A DNA stretch of 64,000 nt. Source: Alphaproteobacteria bacterium (GTDB lineage: Bacteria; Pseudomonadota; Alphaproteobacteria; Micropepsales; Micropepsaceae). Under the pieces are notes generated by a model. The model worked only from the letters and a program-made list of their open reading frames with translations. It did not search any database and was not told the DNA's origin. Shown piece by piece: positions 8,286-15,278 of the stretch. Location: positions 53,197 to 117,196 of the forward strand of contig CANJJD010000006.1 of assembly GCA_947474645.1 (NCBI GenBank). Direction: 5' to 3'. The position numbers and the translations under genes were made by a program. The first letter of the stretch is position 1. Every line of letters starts with the position of its first letter.

Positions 8286-9104
8286 TCAATAACGGCGCTT
8301 CATGCTGAAGCCGATCTTGTCGTCTTCCCACCGCGCCGAGATGGCGGCGGCCACGGCCAGCACCGCGCCGAACAGCAGCGCCAGGGCGGTCCAGAGCGCG
8401 GCGAAGCCGGCGGCCTTTTGCGCCATGTCCAGTTCGCGGCGCATCTCGCCCGTCACATAGTCGACGCGGTTCTCGGCCTGGGCCACAGAGCCTCCGGCAT
8501 TCTTCATGGTCAGGCGGACCAGATCGTCGCGGTTGTAGCTATGGGCGGTGTTGCCCGGATGCAGGTCAGCCGCCAGCACGCGGCCGGCTTCCAGCTTGTC
8601 CTGCGCCAGGTCTTCGCCGCGCACCGTGTCATGCGGCCCCATCGGATGCAGCAGGATGTCGGCCCAATAGGCGGAAATGCTGCTTTGGCTGCGCGGGCTA
8701 TCGCCATGCAACTGTGCCGCGCCACTCGCCGCCACGATAGCCAGAAGCGCCAGGCTGCCGGCCACGGTCACCGCCCACACCACAAGGCCATGGGCGCCGG
8801 CGCGGATTTCTTCTTCCTTTTTCGTCTCGACTGCCTGGCCGATCAGCCGGCCGGTGACATGGCCGCCGGCCGCGAAGCCGAAGGCCTGCGCCGCCAGCAC
8901 CCAGATCGCGCCCAGGCTCAGGAAGGTCGTACTGCCGCCGCGCGGCATCAGGGTGAGGCCGAAGCCCGCACCCAGGATGGTGAGAAAGAATCCCGTAGCG
9001 ACCGCAACCGTCGCACCGGCGAGAACCGCGCCCCAGTTGAAGCGGTTTGCGGTGCCGTCACTGACGATGGTGGCGGTGTCGTCCGACAGTACGGTGGTGG
9101 TCAT
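8286..9104 (-). CDS. multi-TM membrane protein of the general stress response
   Basis: A 272-residue inner-membrane protein. Three hydrophobic segments lie near the N-terminus (WGAVLAGATVAVATGFFLTIL, FLSLGAIWVLAAQAFGFAAGGHVTGRL region, LVVWAVTVAGSLALLAIVA). A hydrophilic, charged segment of about 85 residues follows, then a last membrane span before a basic C-terminus (SMKRRY). The gene starts 37 nt downstream of a perfect GGAAC-N16-CGTT promoter on the minus strand, so expression by the EcfG general-stress sigma factor is likely. It is followed by a ferritin-like gene. I recognise it only as a widespread alphaproteobacterial membrane protein of unknown function. Confidence 0.7.
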   Translation of the reverse strand: MTTTVLSDDTATIVSDGTANRFNWGAVLAGATVAVATGFFLTILGAGFGLTLMPRGGSTTFLSLGAIWVLAAQAFGFAAGGHVTGRLIGQAVETKKEEEIRAGAHGLVVWAVTVAGSLALLAIVAASGAAQLHGDSPRSQSSISAYWADILLHPMGPHDTVRGEDLAQDKLEAGRVLAADLHPGNTAHSYNRDDLVRLTMKNAGGSVAQAENRVDYVTGEMRRELDMAQKAAGFAALWTALALLFGAVLAVAAAISARWEDDKIGFSMKRRY

Positions 9105-9140
9105 GCGCGCATGCCCCTTCTCTTTTTGGGTTAGCGCGGT

Positions 9141-9165
9141 AACGGCTGTGCAGCGCTAAGGTTCC
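9141..9165 (-). promoter_or_regulatory. EcfG-type general-stress promoter for the membrane protein
   Basis: Read on the minus strand, GGAAC (9165-9161) is followed by exactly 16 nt and CGTT (9144-9141). This is the consensus of alphaproteobacterial EcfG (sigma-EcfG) promoters. It faces the membrane-protein gene starting at 9104 and lies back to back with a second such promoter. Confidence 0.8.
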
Positions 9166-9171
9166 TGAGCC

Positions 9172-9196
9172 GGAACTCAGGGCGCGCCGGAGCGTT
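9172..9196 (+). promoter_or_regulatory. EcfG-type general-stress promoter for the 26-aa peptide
   Basis: GGAAC (9172-9176), a 16-nt spacer, then CGTT (9193-9196) on the plus strand. The start codon of the small membrane-peptide gene is 27 nt beyond the CGTT. Only six bases separate it from the divergent promoter. Confidence 0.8.
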
Positions 9197-9223
9197 GTGT
9201 GGAAAAGCTATAAGGAAATCGTC

Positions 9224-9304
9224 ATGCGATCGGGCTGTCTTTGGCTTCTGGGTGTGCCAATTCCCATCATCCTCCTGCTGTGGCTGCTCACCGGCCACGC
9301 GTGA
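9224..9304 (+). CDS. 26-residue single-span membrane peptide
   Basis: A very small gene: ATG at 9224, stop TGA at 9302-9304, protein MRSGCLWLLGV...TGHA. It is almost all hydrophobic from residue 5 to 22 (LWLLGVPIPIILLLWLL), so one transmembrane helix with a short N-terminus. AAGGA lies 7 nt upstream, and a perfect EcfG-type promoter ends 27 nt before the start. This combination of promoter, ribosome-binding site, peptide and stop makes chance unlikely. Short hydrophobic peptides of similar sequence occur as unannotated genes in related bacteria to my recollection. Function unknown; a role in envelope stress is an inference from its promoter. Confidence 0.65.
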   Translation: MRSGCLWLLGVPIPIILLLWLLTGHA

Positions 9305-9334
9305 GAAGGAATCTGTGACCGCGTCTACCGCGTC

Positions 9335-9580
9335 TCAGGTGTGGATAGGGCCTTCCGGCAGGTTGCAGCCGCCGTCCGCCGACACCGGAATGGGCATTAG
9401 CTCATCGTGGAACGGCACCGTTTCCATGCTGTCCAAGCAGAAGGAGCCTGCATCTTCGGATTGCTCCAGCACCGGTACCATCTCCGGCATGGTATAACGC
9501 TCGGCCATGGCCGACGTGGATCCAGCGATCACGAAGATCGCGGCACAAAAACTCACCAACCGGTTTGATACAAGTTTCAT
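9335..9580 (-). CDS. small secreted hypothetical protein with two cysteines
   Basis: About 81 residues. I chose the ATG at 9580 because it begins directly with a Sec signal peptide (MKLVSNRLVSFCAAIFVIAG, cleavage near AMA). The ribosome-binding site is weak. The mature part is about 55 residues and acidic, with two Cys that could form a disulphide in the periplasm. Its stop lies 30 nt beyond the end of the 26-aa peptide gene on the opposite strand, so the two converge. No family is recognised. Confidence 0.5.
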   Translation of the reverse strand: MKLVSNRLVSFCAAIFVIAGSTSAMAERYTMPEMVPVLEQSEDAGSFCLDSMETVPFHDELMPIPVSADGGCNLPEGPIHT

Positions 9581-9774
9581 CGCGACAGCCCGTTTTGCGA
9601 GCCCTTGCGCGTCCGCCCCCGGACGTATCCGCAAGACTCGTGTGTGCGATGACTATGGCAGAAATTTTGCGCCGCAACAAAAGTTTCGGCGGTTCCCAAG
9701 CGCGGCAAACTGACCAGCCGCGCGCGAGGAAAAGTTCCCGCGTGAAACCATTGCGTGCGCCATCCGGCGAAAAG

Positions 9775-10641
9775 CTAGAGCTTGCCTTTCAGGTAAGCCG
9801 CGCTCGCCTGGACCATGCCGATGGGCGAAGGATCGTAGGGTTCCTCGATCTCCATAAAGGCTCTCTTGACCGCGGACTTCTTGATCGCGGGCAGCAACTT
9901 GGACCAGTCGGCAATGCCTTGGCCGATGATGGCGCTGATCATCTTGCCGTCGGTGTTGGGAATGCCGTCTTTCTTTAGATCCTTGATATGGACTGCCGTG
10001 AAGCGCGACGGCTGCTTTGTAAGATAGGCGACCGGATCGGCGCCGCCGGCAATCACCCAGCCGATATCCATTTCCATGCTCACCAGCGCCGGATCGGTTT
10101 CCTTCAACAGCAAGTCGTAGGGGATCACTTCACCGACTTTGCGGAATTCCAGATTGTGATTGTGGTAGCTGAACGTCAGGCCGGATGCCTTGCACAAGGC
10201 ACCGATCTTGTTGAAGGCGGCGGCGTTCTGTTTCCAGCCATCTATCCCGGGACCGGCCATGATGGCGGCTCGGTCTACCGGATAGAGCGGGAAGGAACAG
10301 GTGATGTTCTTGATCCCAACGGCCTTGGCTTGCGCGATGGTGGCCTCGGGCGCGTTGCGCAGTGCATCGCCACCGGCATGGATGCTTTGCCAGGTCAGGC
10401 CCAGCGCGTTGTACAGCTTGCGCTGCTCGGCGGAGGTCTTGCCCGACTGGGTGAGGTTGGCCTGCACCTCGCGCACGCCGGCGGCCTTTACCAGCTTGAG
10501 GGTGCCTTCAAAGTCTTTGGCCAGGTCGGCGCGCACCGTATAGAGCTGCAGGCCCAGCGGCAGATGGCGTTGCGCGAAGGCGGGACCGCCGGTGGCGGCG
10601 AGTGCGGCGGCACCCATGAGGAAATTGCGGCGATTGGTCAT
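9775..10641 (-). CDS. Tat-exported sugar phosphate isomerase/epimerase-like TIM barrel
   Basis: A 288-residue xylose-isomerase-like TIM-barrel protein. The N-terminus is a Tat signal (RRNFLMGAAALAATGG) ending near AFAQ. The barrel has family signatures: LGLQLYTVRADL at strand 1, SYHNHNLEFRKVG with metal-ligand His and Glu, MEMDIGWVIAGG, AVHIKDLKKDG, and a final FMEIEEPYD strand with a metal-ligand Glu. Family members isomerise or epimerise sugars, or act as dehydratases, at a divalent metal. Export through Tat would fit a metal-loaded folded enzyme. AGGAG 6 nt before the ATG supports the start. It begins 14 nt after the stop of the carboxylesterase gene, so the two form an operon. Confidence 0.85.
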   Translation of the reverse strand: MTNRRNFLMGAAALAATGGPAFAQRHLPLGLQLYTVRADLAKDFEGTLKLVKAAGVREVQANLTQSGKTSAEQRKLYNALGLTWQSIHAGGDALRNAPEATIAQAKAVGIKNITCSFPLYPVDRAAIMAGPGIDGWKQNAAAFNKIGALCKASGLTFSYHNHNLEFRKVGEVIPYDLLLKETDPALVSMEMDIGWVIAGGADPVAYLTKQPSRFTAVHIKDLKKDGIPNTDGKMISAIIGQGIADWSKLLPAIKKSAVKRAFMEIEEPYDPSPIGMVQASAAYLKGKL

Positions 10642-10655
10642 AACGAACTCCTGCG

Positions 10656-12269
10656 TTAATTCTTCAGCGGATGGGTTTGGATAAAGTCGACCTGTTTTGA
10701 ATTCAGCGTTTCGACGGCAAGGCCGTCATCGCCGAACACCAGGCGCTGCTCGCGCCTGGGATTGTAGCGCGGAACCTTGGCCTCGGCCGTCACCGGGCTG
10801 CCCGTGCGCGCAAAGGCGACCAGCACATCCTGCATCTGGTTCGACAGTTTGTAGTCATACGGCGTCCAGGCGCGCGTATTGCGATAGAGGTTCAGCGAAT
10901 CCAGGGTTCCGAACCAGAAGGGCAGATCGGAATTATGGTAGACGCCCGCGGTCTTCACATCCATGTCGCTAATCACCACCCCAGGCGGATAGGGATGGGG
11001 GTGGTTGAATTGCACCACCCAGAGCGGCGACTTGGCGGTAGCGGAAGCCGCCTTGGCCCAGTCGCGCTCGATGATGCCATAGCCGGTGATGCGCGCTACC
11101 TCCTTGGCCTGGTGCACGGCTTCAGCATCGTTTTTGGCCGGGAACAGTTTGAGGAATGCCGGCGCGTCGGCGCCATAGAGTTTTTCCGCGCCATTTCGGT
11201 AATCCGCCAGGGTGGTGGCATCGGTCACGGCATTGTGGCTGTTGCCGTCGGTGCCCACGGACGACAACAACATGGGAACGTCCATCTGCCGGCCGGCGGC
11301 ATAGGCCTGCTCCGGCGTTTCGGGCACGACGTAACCGTCGATATTGGGACCGGGAAAAACGATCTTGGCGGCGCGGGCGGCCTCCACGATCTGGTCGGCG
11401 GGAATGGTGCGCATATGGGCAATGTCCCTGGCCTTCATCGCCTCCTGAAGCTTCACGCCAAGCGCCTCGGTCCCGGCCAGCGTTCCGTTTTGCGGCGCAA
11501 AGGGGCCGTGGAACGATCCCGACATGCCGATCAGCTTGGCGAACAGCCCCTTGGCCAGCGGTGAGACAGTAAGATCGTCCACCGCCTGCGCGCCCGCGGA
11601 CTGGCCGAGGACGGTGACATTGGCGGGATCGCCGCCGAACGCGGCGATGTTGCGCTGGATCCATTTCAGGCCGGCGATCTGGTCCATCAGCCCGTAATTG
11701 CCCGAGGCGTTGTGGCCCGATTCTTTGGTCAGTTCCGGATGCGCCAGGTTGCCGAAGATGTTCACCCGGTAGGAGATGCCCATGAAGATCACCCCCTTCT
11801 TCGCCAGGGGCTCGCCGCCATAAATGTCGAAGTTGATCGATCCTTCCTGGAAGCCGCCGCCGTGAATCCACACCACCACCGGCAGCTTGTCGCCGGCCTT
11901 GGCGCCCGGCGGCGTCCAGATATTGACGTTGAGACAGTCTTCGCTGGATTTGATCTCGCCGAAATAATGATTCAGCGTCGAGGCGCGCAGCGGGATGTAG
12001 CAGTTGGTGATCTTGCTGTCGGCGTTGTAGATGCCCTTCCACGGCTTGACCGGCATGGGCTCATGCCAGCGCAGCTCGCGCACCGGCGGCGCAGCGAAAG
12101 GAACGCCCAGATAGGCTTTCACGCCGGAGTCCAGCAAGGTGCCGGACAGCTTGCCGCTTTCGATGGTGATGGGATCGCCGGCAATGGGGTTCATCACCCC
12201 GGCATGCGCGCCGCCAAGCGCCAACAGCGCCATTGCAGTGCAGCAAACCAAAGCTTCGATCCGTCCCAT
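10656..12269 (-). CDS. secreted type-B carboxylesterase
   Basis: About 537 residues of the carboxylesterase type B / cholinesterase family. ATG codons at 12272 and 12269 follow GGAGG; the second has better spacing. A Sec signal peptide (IEALVCCTAMALLALGGAHA) targets it to the periplasm. Family motifs occur in order: GVPFAAPPV, SEDCLNVNIW, VWIHGGGF oxyanion hole, GNYGLMDQ, and the nucleophile elbow GQSAGA with catalytic Ser. A His in the C-terminal part (YHNSDLPFWFG) completes the likely triad. It would cleave carboxyl esters such as acetyl or feruloyl groups of plant polymers. A second, divergent esterase gene starts 97 nt away, so the two share a promoter region. Confidence 0.9.
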   Translation of the reverse strand: MGRIEALVCCTAMALLALGGAHAGVMNPIAGDPITIESGKLSGTLLDSGVKAYLGVPFAAPPVRELRWHEPMPVKPWKGIYNADSKITNCYIPLRASTLNHYFGEIKSSEDCLNVNIWTPPGAKAGDKLPVVVWIHGGGFQEGSINFDIYGGEPLAKKGVIFMGISYRVNIFGNLAHPELTKESGHNASGNYGLMDQIAGLKWIQRNIAAFGGDPANVTVLGQSAGAQAVDDLTVSPLAKGLFAKLIGMSGSFHGPFAPQNGTLAGTEALGVKLQEAMKARDIAHMRTIPADQIVEAARAAKIVFPGPNIDGYVVPETPEQAYAAGRQMDVPMLLSSVGTDGNSHNAVTDATTLADYRNGAEKLYGADAPAFLKLFPAKNDAEAVHQAKEVARITGYGIIERDWAKAASATAKSPLWVVQFNHPHPYPPGVVISDMDVKTAGVYHNSDLPFWFGTLDSLNLYRNTRAWTPYDYKLSNQMQDVLVAFARTGSPVTAEAKVPRYNPRREQRLVFGDDGLAVETLNSKQVDFIQTHPLKN

Positions 12270-12365
12270 CATTTCCTCCGGAATCTTTTTGTTTCTTGTA
12301 GGCCAATTTGCGCGTCCTTGCACGGCCCCAGCCCCAGCCCTAACCTTTCCCGATCAGAGGCGGGG

Positions 12366-13973
12366 ATGGGCATGGCATTTCGCAAAATCCTGTTTGCGGC
12401 ACTGTTGCTGTGCGGCCCGGCATTGGCCGCGCCGGTCGCCACCACGGAAGGCCCCGTGGAAGGCGTTGCCAATCAGGGCGTCATCCGCTTCCTGGGGATA
12501 CCGTATGCCAAGCCGCCGGTCGGCGATCTGCGCTGGATGCCGCCGCAACCGGTGGCGAAATGGACAGCCGCGCGCAAGGCGGGCCAGTTCGGACCCACCT
12601 GCGCCCAGGTGACGACGTTGGGGCCCTTTGCCGGGCCGCCCAACAGCAATGAAGACTGTCTTTATCTGAATGTCTTCACCGGCGACCTAAAAGCCAAGCG
12701 CCCCGTACTGGTATGGATTCACGGCGGCGGCTATTTCGACGGCGCCTCCAATGACTATGACGCCGCCAAGCTGGTGACGCGCGGCAAGCTGGTGGTGGTG
12801 ACCTTCAACTATCGCCTCAACCTGTTCGGCTTCATGGCCCATCCCGCTATTGACGCCGAGGGCCATGCTTTCGGCAATTATGGCATCATGGACATGCAGG
12901 CGGCGCTGCAATGGGTGAAGCGCAATGCCGCTTCGTTCGGCGGCGATCCCAATAACGTCACAGTAGGCGGCCAGTCGGCCGGCGCGGGGGCCTCCACCGC
13001 CATCGTGGTGTCGCCGGCTTCCACGGGATTGATCCACCGCGCCATCTTCCAGTCGGGCGGCTATACGCCCTTCGCCGGCAAAGCCACCGCCGAAGCGCGC
13101 GGCCAGAAATTCGCGACCTCGGCCGGCTGCACCACGGGCGACATCGCCAAATGCCTGCGCGCCCTGCCCGCCGCGAAGATCGCCGGCCTGGCCGGCACCG
13201 CCAGCGCCACCAGCCCCTTTGTCGGCGGCCCGATGCTGGACGGCACCATCCTTCCGCGCCAACTGATCACCGCCTTCCAGAGCGGCGCTTTCAACCAGGT
13301 GCCGATGATGATGGGCACCACCGCCGATGAGGGCAATTTCAACGCCGGCATCACCCAGTATTTCAAGCCGGGCCGCGCCGCCCTGACCGAGGCGGACTAT
13401 CGCGGCTATCTGCAGCGGACTTATGGCGGCAATGCCGGACCGGGCGGCGGCTTGCCTGCTTACCCCAAGACCACGGTCGAAGCCGTGTTGGCGCAGTATC
13501 CGGTGACCAAGGCGGGGGCGCAGATGGCGTGGGACAGCGCCCATAGCGATGCGCAGGCCTGCCGCGGGCAGTATACCGCGCCGGCCATCGCGGGCCGCGC
13601 GCCGCTCTTTATGTATCTGTTCAAGGACCGCACGGCGCAGAGCTATTTCCCGAAAATGCCGGGCTATCAGCCACTGGCCTATCACACCGCCGACATTCCC
13701 TACCTCTTCACCGGCTATCATGGCGGGCCGCAAGGGCTGCCCATCACCCTGACCCCGGCGCAGGCCAAATTGTCGGATCGGCTGGTGGATGCCTGGGCGA
13801 ATTTCGCGCGTACCGGCAATCCCAATGGCACGAGCGACGCCCCCTGGCCGCGCTGGAAGAAAGACGGCGCCGCTTATCTGGTGCAAGATGCCGGTTGGAC
13901 GTCTCAGACCAATGCCGAATTCACCGCCGCCCACAAGTGCGGCTTCTGGAACAAGATTCTTCTCTACAAATAG
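12366..13973 (+). CDS. secreted type-B carboxylesterase (divergent paralogue)
   Basis: About 535 residues. ATG at 12366 (or 12372) is preceded by GAGGCGGGG and followed by a Sec signal (MAFRKILFAALLLCGPALAA). Motifs match the neighbouring esterase: GIPYAKPPVGDLRW, NEDCLYLNVF, VWIHGGGYF, GNYGIMDMQ, and GGQSAGA with the nucleophilic Ser. His of AYHTADIPYLF is the likely catalytic His, and Glu of TADEGNF lies where the acidic residue sits. Two Cys pairs are placed for periplasmic disulphides. The gene ends 9 nt before a ModA-like binding protein gene on the same strand, suggesting cotranscription. The natural ester is unknown. Confidence 0.9.
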   Translation: MGMAFRKILFAALLLCGPALAAPVATTEGPVEGVANQGVIRFLGIPYAKPPVGDLRWMPPQPVAKWTAARKAGQFGPTCAQVTTLGPFAGPPNSNEDCLYLNVFTGDLKAKRPVLVWIHGGGYFDGASNDYDAAKLVTRGKLVVVTFNYRLNLFGFMAHPAIDAEGHAFGNYGIMDMQAALQWVKRNAASFGGDPNNVTVGGQSAGAGASTAIVVSPASTGLIHRAIFQSGGYTPFAGKATAEARGQKFATSAGCTTGDIAKCLRALPAAKIAGLAGTASATSPFVGGPMLDGTILPRQLITAFQSGAFNQVPMMMGTTADEGNFNAGITQYFKPGRAALTEADYRGYLQRTYGGNAGPGGGLPAYPKTTVEAVLAQYPVTKAGAQMAWDSAHSDAQACRGQYTAPAIAGRAPLFMYLFKDRTAQSYFPKMPGYQPLAYHTADIPYLFTGYHGGPQGLPITLTPAQAKLSDRLVDAWANFARTGNPNGTSDAPWPRWKKDGAAYLVQDAGWTSQTNAEFTAAHKCGFWNKILLYK

Positions 13974-13982
13974 GACAATCCC

Positions 13983-14726
13983 ATGCGCCTCATGCTTTCC
14001 GTCCTGCTTGCCATTATGGTCGTCTCCCCCGCCACGGCGGTCGAACTGCGCATCATCAGCCCCGGCATCGTCTACAATGCGGCGCTGAACGAGCTGGTGG
14101 AGGATTACAACAAGAAGAGCGGCAACACCGCCATCATCGTGCGCGGCACGATGGACAAGATCATCGGCCAGGCCAAGTCCGACACACCGCCCGCCGATGT
14201 TATCGGCCTGCCGCCGGACCTGATGAACACGTTGTACCTGGACGGCGGCATTGTCGGCGCGAGCTATACGCCGCTGGGACGTGGCGAGTTGGCCTTGGCG
14301 GTGAAGAAGGGAGCAGCGAAACCGGATATCTCCACGGTCGCCAAGCTGGCCCAGGCGATGAATGGCCGGACCGTGATGGTCAATGATCCCAAGGGTGGCA
14401 CCATGCAGGGCGTGATGATCGACGGCATTCTCAAGCGCGCCGAATTCGCGGGCGCGCATGTCGTGCCGTCCAGTAAGGGCGAAGGCGCCTCCGCCCTGGC
14501 GCGCGGCGAAGGCGACATGGCGGTTCAACTGGTGCAGGAAATCCTGAACAAGCCCGAGATTGAAGTTGTGGCGCCGCTGCCGGTGGAACTGGGCGGCCGT
14601 ATCGACGCGGTGCTGGCGGTGTCGTCACGCTCGACGCATCCGAAGGAGGCCGCCGACTTCATCAAGTTCCTCACCCGCCCCGAGGCCAAGGCGGCCTGGG
14701 CGGCAAAAGGCTTCAAGCCGTTTTGA
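13983..14726 (+). CDS. periplasmic ModA-like substrate-binding protein
   Basis: A 247-residue type-2 periplasmic binding protein with Sec signal (MRLMLSVLLAIMVVSPATA). It shares the layout of molybdate-type binding proteins: ISPGIVYNAALNELVEDY, a degenerate DVIGLPPDLMN region, GRGELALAVKKG, a VNDPKGGTMQGV hinge, ARGEGDMAVQLVQEI, and a C-terminal AADFIKFLTRPEAKAAWAAKGF helix. The classic molybdate contact residues are not clearly kept and no permease or ATPase lies beside it. It may bind another oxyanion or a small organic acid, or act without a transporter. It lies 9 nt after the esterase gene, probably in one transcript. Confidence 0.75.
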   Translation: MRLMLSVLLAIMVVSPATAVELRIISPGIVYNAALNELVEDYNKKSGNTAIIVRGTMDKIIGQAKSDTPPADVIGLPPDLMNTLYLDGGIVGASYTPLGRGELALAVKKGAAKPDISTVAKLAQAMNGRTVMVNDPKGGTMQGVMIDGILKRAEFAGAHVVPSSKGEGASALARGEGDMAVQLVQEILNKPEIEVVAPLPVELGGRIDAVLAVSSRSTHPKEAADFIKFLTRPEAKAAWAAKGFKPF

Positions 14727-14735
14727 CTAGAAGGC

Positions 14736-15086
14736 TTACTTCTTGGTCCAGCCGCCACCCAGCGGCTTGATGAACTGGCCGCCCGGCACCTTGGCGATCA
14801 GTTGCGCGCCGGTGGCCTGGCCCGCCGCGTCGGGCGTGGTGCCGGTGCTGGAAGCGGTTTGGCTATAGACGCCGCGGCGGCCATTGTTGATCTCATTCAC
14901 GGCGGCCGTGACGGCGGCGTCTGCCGAGCCCGTGACCAGGCCGAGATAACCGTCGGCCTGTTCACCAACGATGCCCGCGGCCTTGGCGGCATCAACCGCC
15001 GCCTTGTCGCTGGCCAGATCGGCGAAGGCCGGTGTCGCCAACAGCAGCAGGGCGGCGGCGGCGAAGAAATTCTTGAAGTTGCTCAT
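14736..15086 (-). CDS. ydbL: YdbL-family (DUF1318) periplasmic protein
   Basis: A 116-residue protein with Sec signal (SNFKNFFAAAALLLLATPAFA). The mature part matches DUF1318/YdbL: DLASDKAAVDAAKAAGIVGEQADGY, a conserved VNEINNGRRGVY core, and a C-terminal GAQLIAKVPGGQF segment. In Escherichia coli YdbL works with the YdbH-YnbE intermembrane bridge that supports lipid transport to the outer membrane. Here it follows ynbE- and ydbH-like genes on the same strand, 18 nt after the ynbE stop, so the whole operon is kept. AAGGA 9 nt upstream supports the start. Confidence 0.88.
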   Translation of the reverse strand: MSNFKNFFAAAALLLLATPAFADLASDKAAVDAAKAAGIVGEQADGYLGLVTGSADAAVTAAVNEINNGRRGVYSQTASSTGTTPDAAGQATGAQLIAKVPGGQFIKPLGGGWTKK

Positions 15087-15104
15087 GAGATGGCGTCCTT
15101 CAGA

Positions 15105-15278
15105 TTAAAAGAGGTCGGGGTTCTTGGCGATCGCGTTCTGGACTTCCTTGTCCAGCCGCACCCGCACATCGGCATCCAGCTTGGCGTAGATATTGATCGG
15201 CGCCACTTCGACCCGGATGGTCGGCGTACAGGCGCCCAGCATGGTCAGCGCAACGCTCGCGAAAAGCATTTTCTTCAT
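15105..15278 (-). CDS. ynbE: YnbE-family outer-membrane lipoprotein
   Basis: A 57-residue lipoprotein. The ATG at 15278 overlaps the ydbH stop as ATGA. Residues 1-17 are a lipoprotein signal with the lipobox LGAC, so Cys becomes the lipidated N-terminus. The mature peptide TPTIRVEVAPINIYAKLDADVRVRLDKEV matches YnbE, which stacks its beta strand on the YdbH groove and anchors it to the outer membrane. The short length is normal for this family. Confidence 0.88.
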   Translation of the reverse strand: MKKMLFASVALTMLGACTPTIRVEVAPINIYAKLDADVRVRLDKEVQNAIAKNPDLF

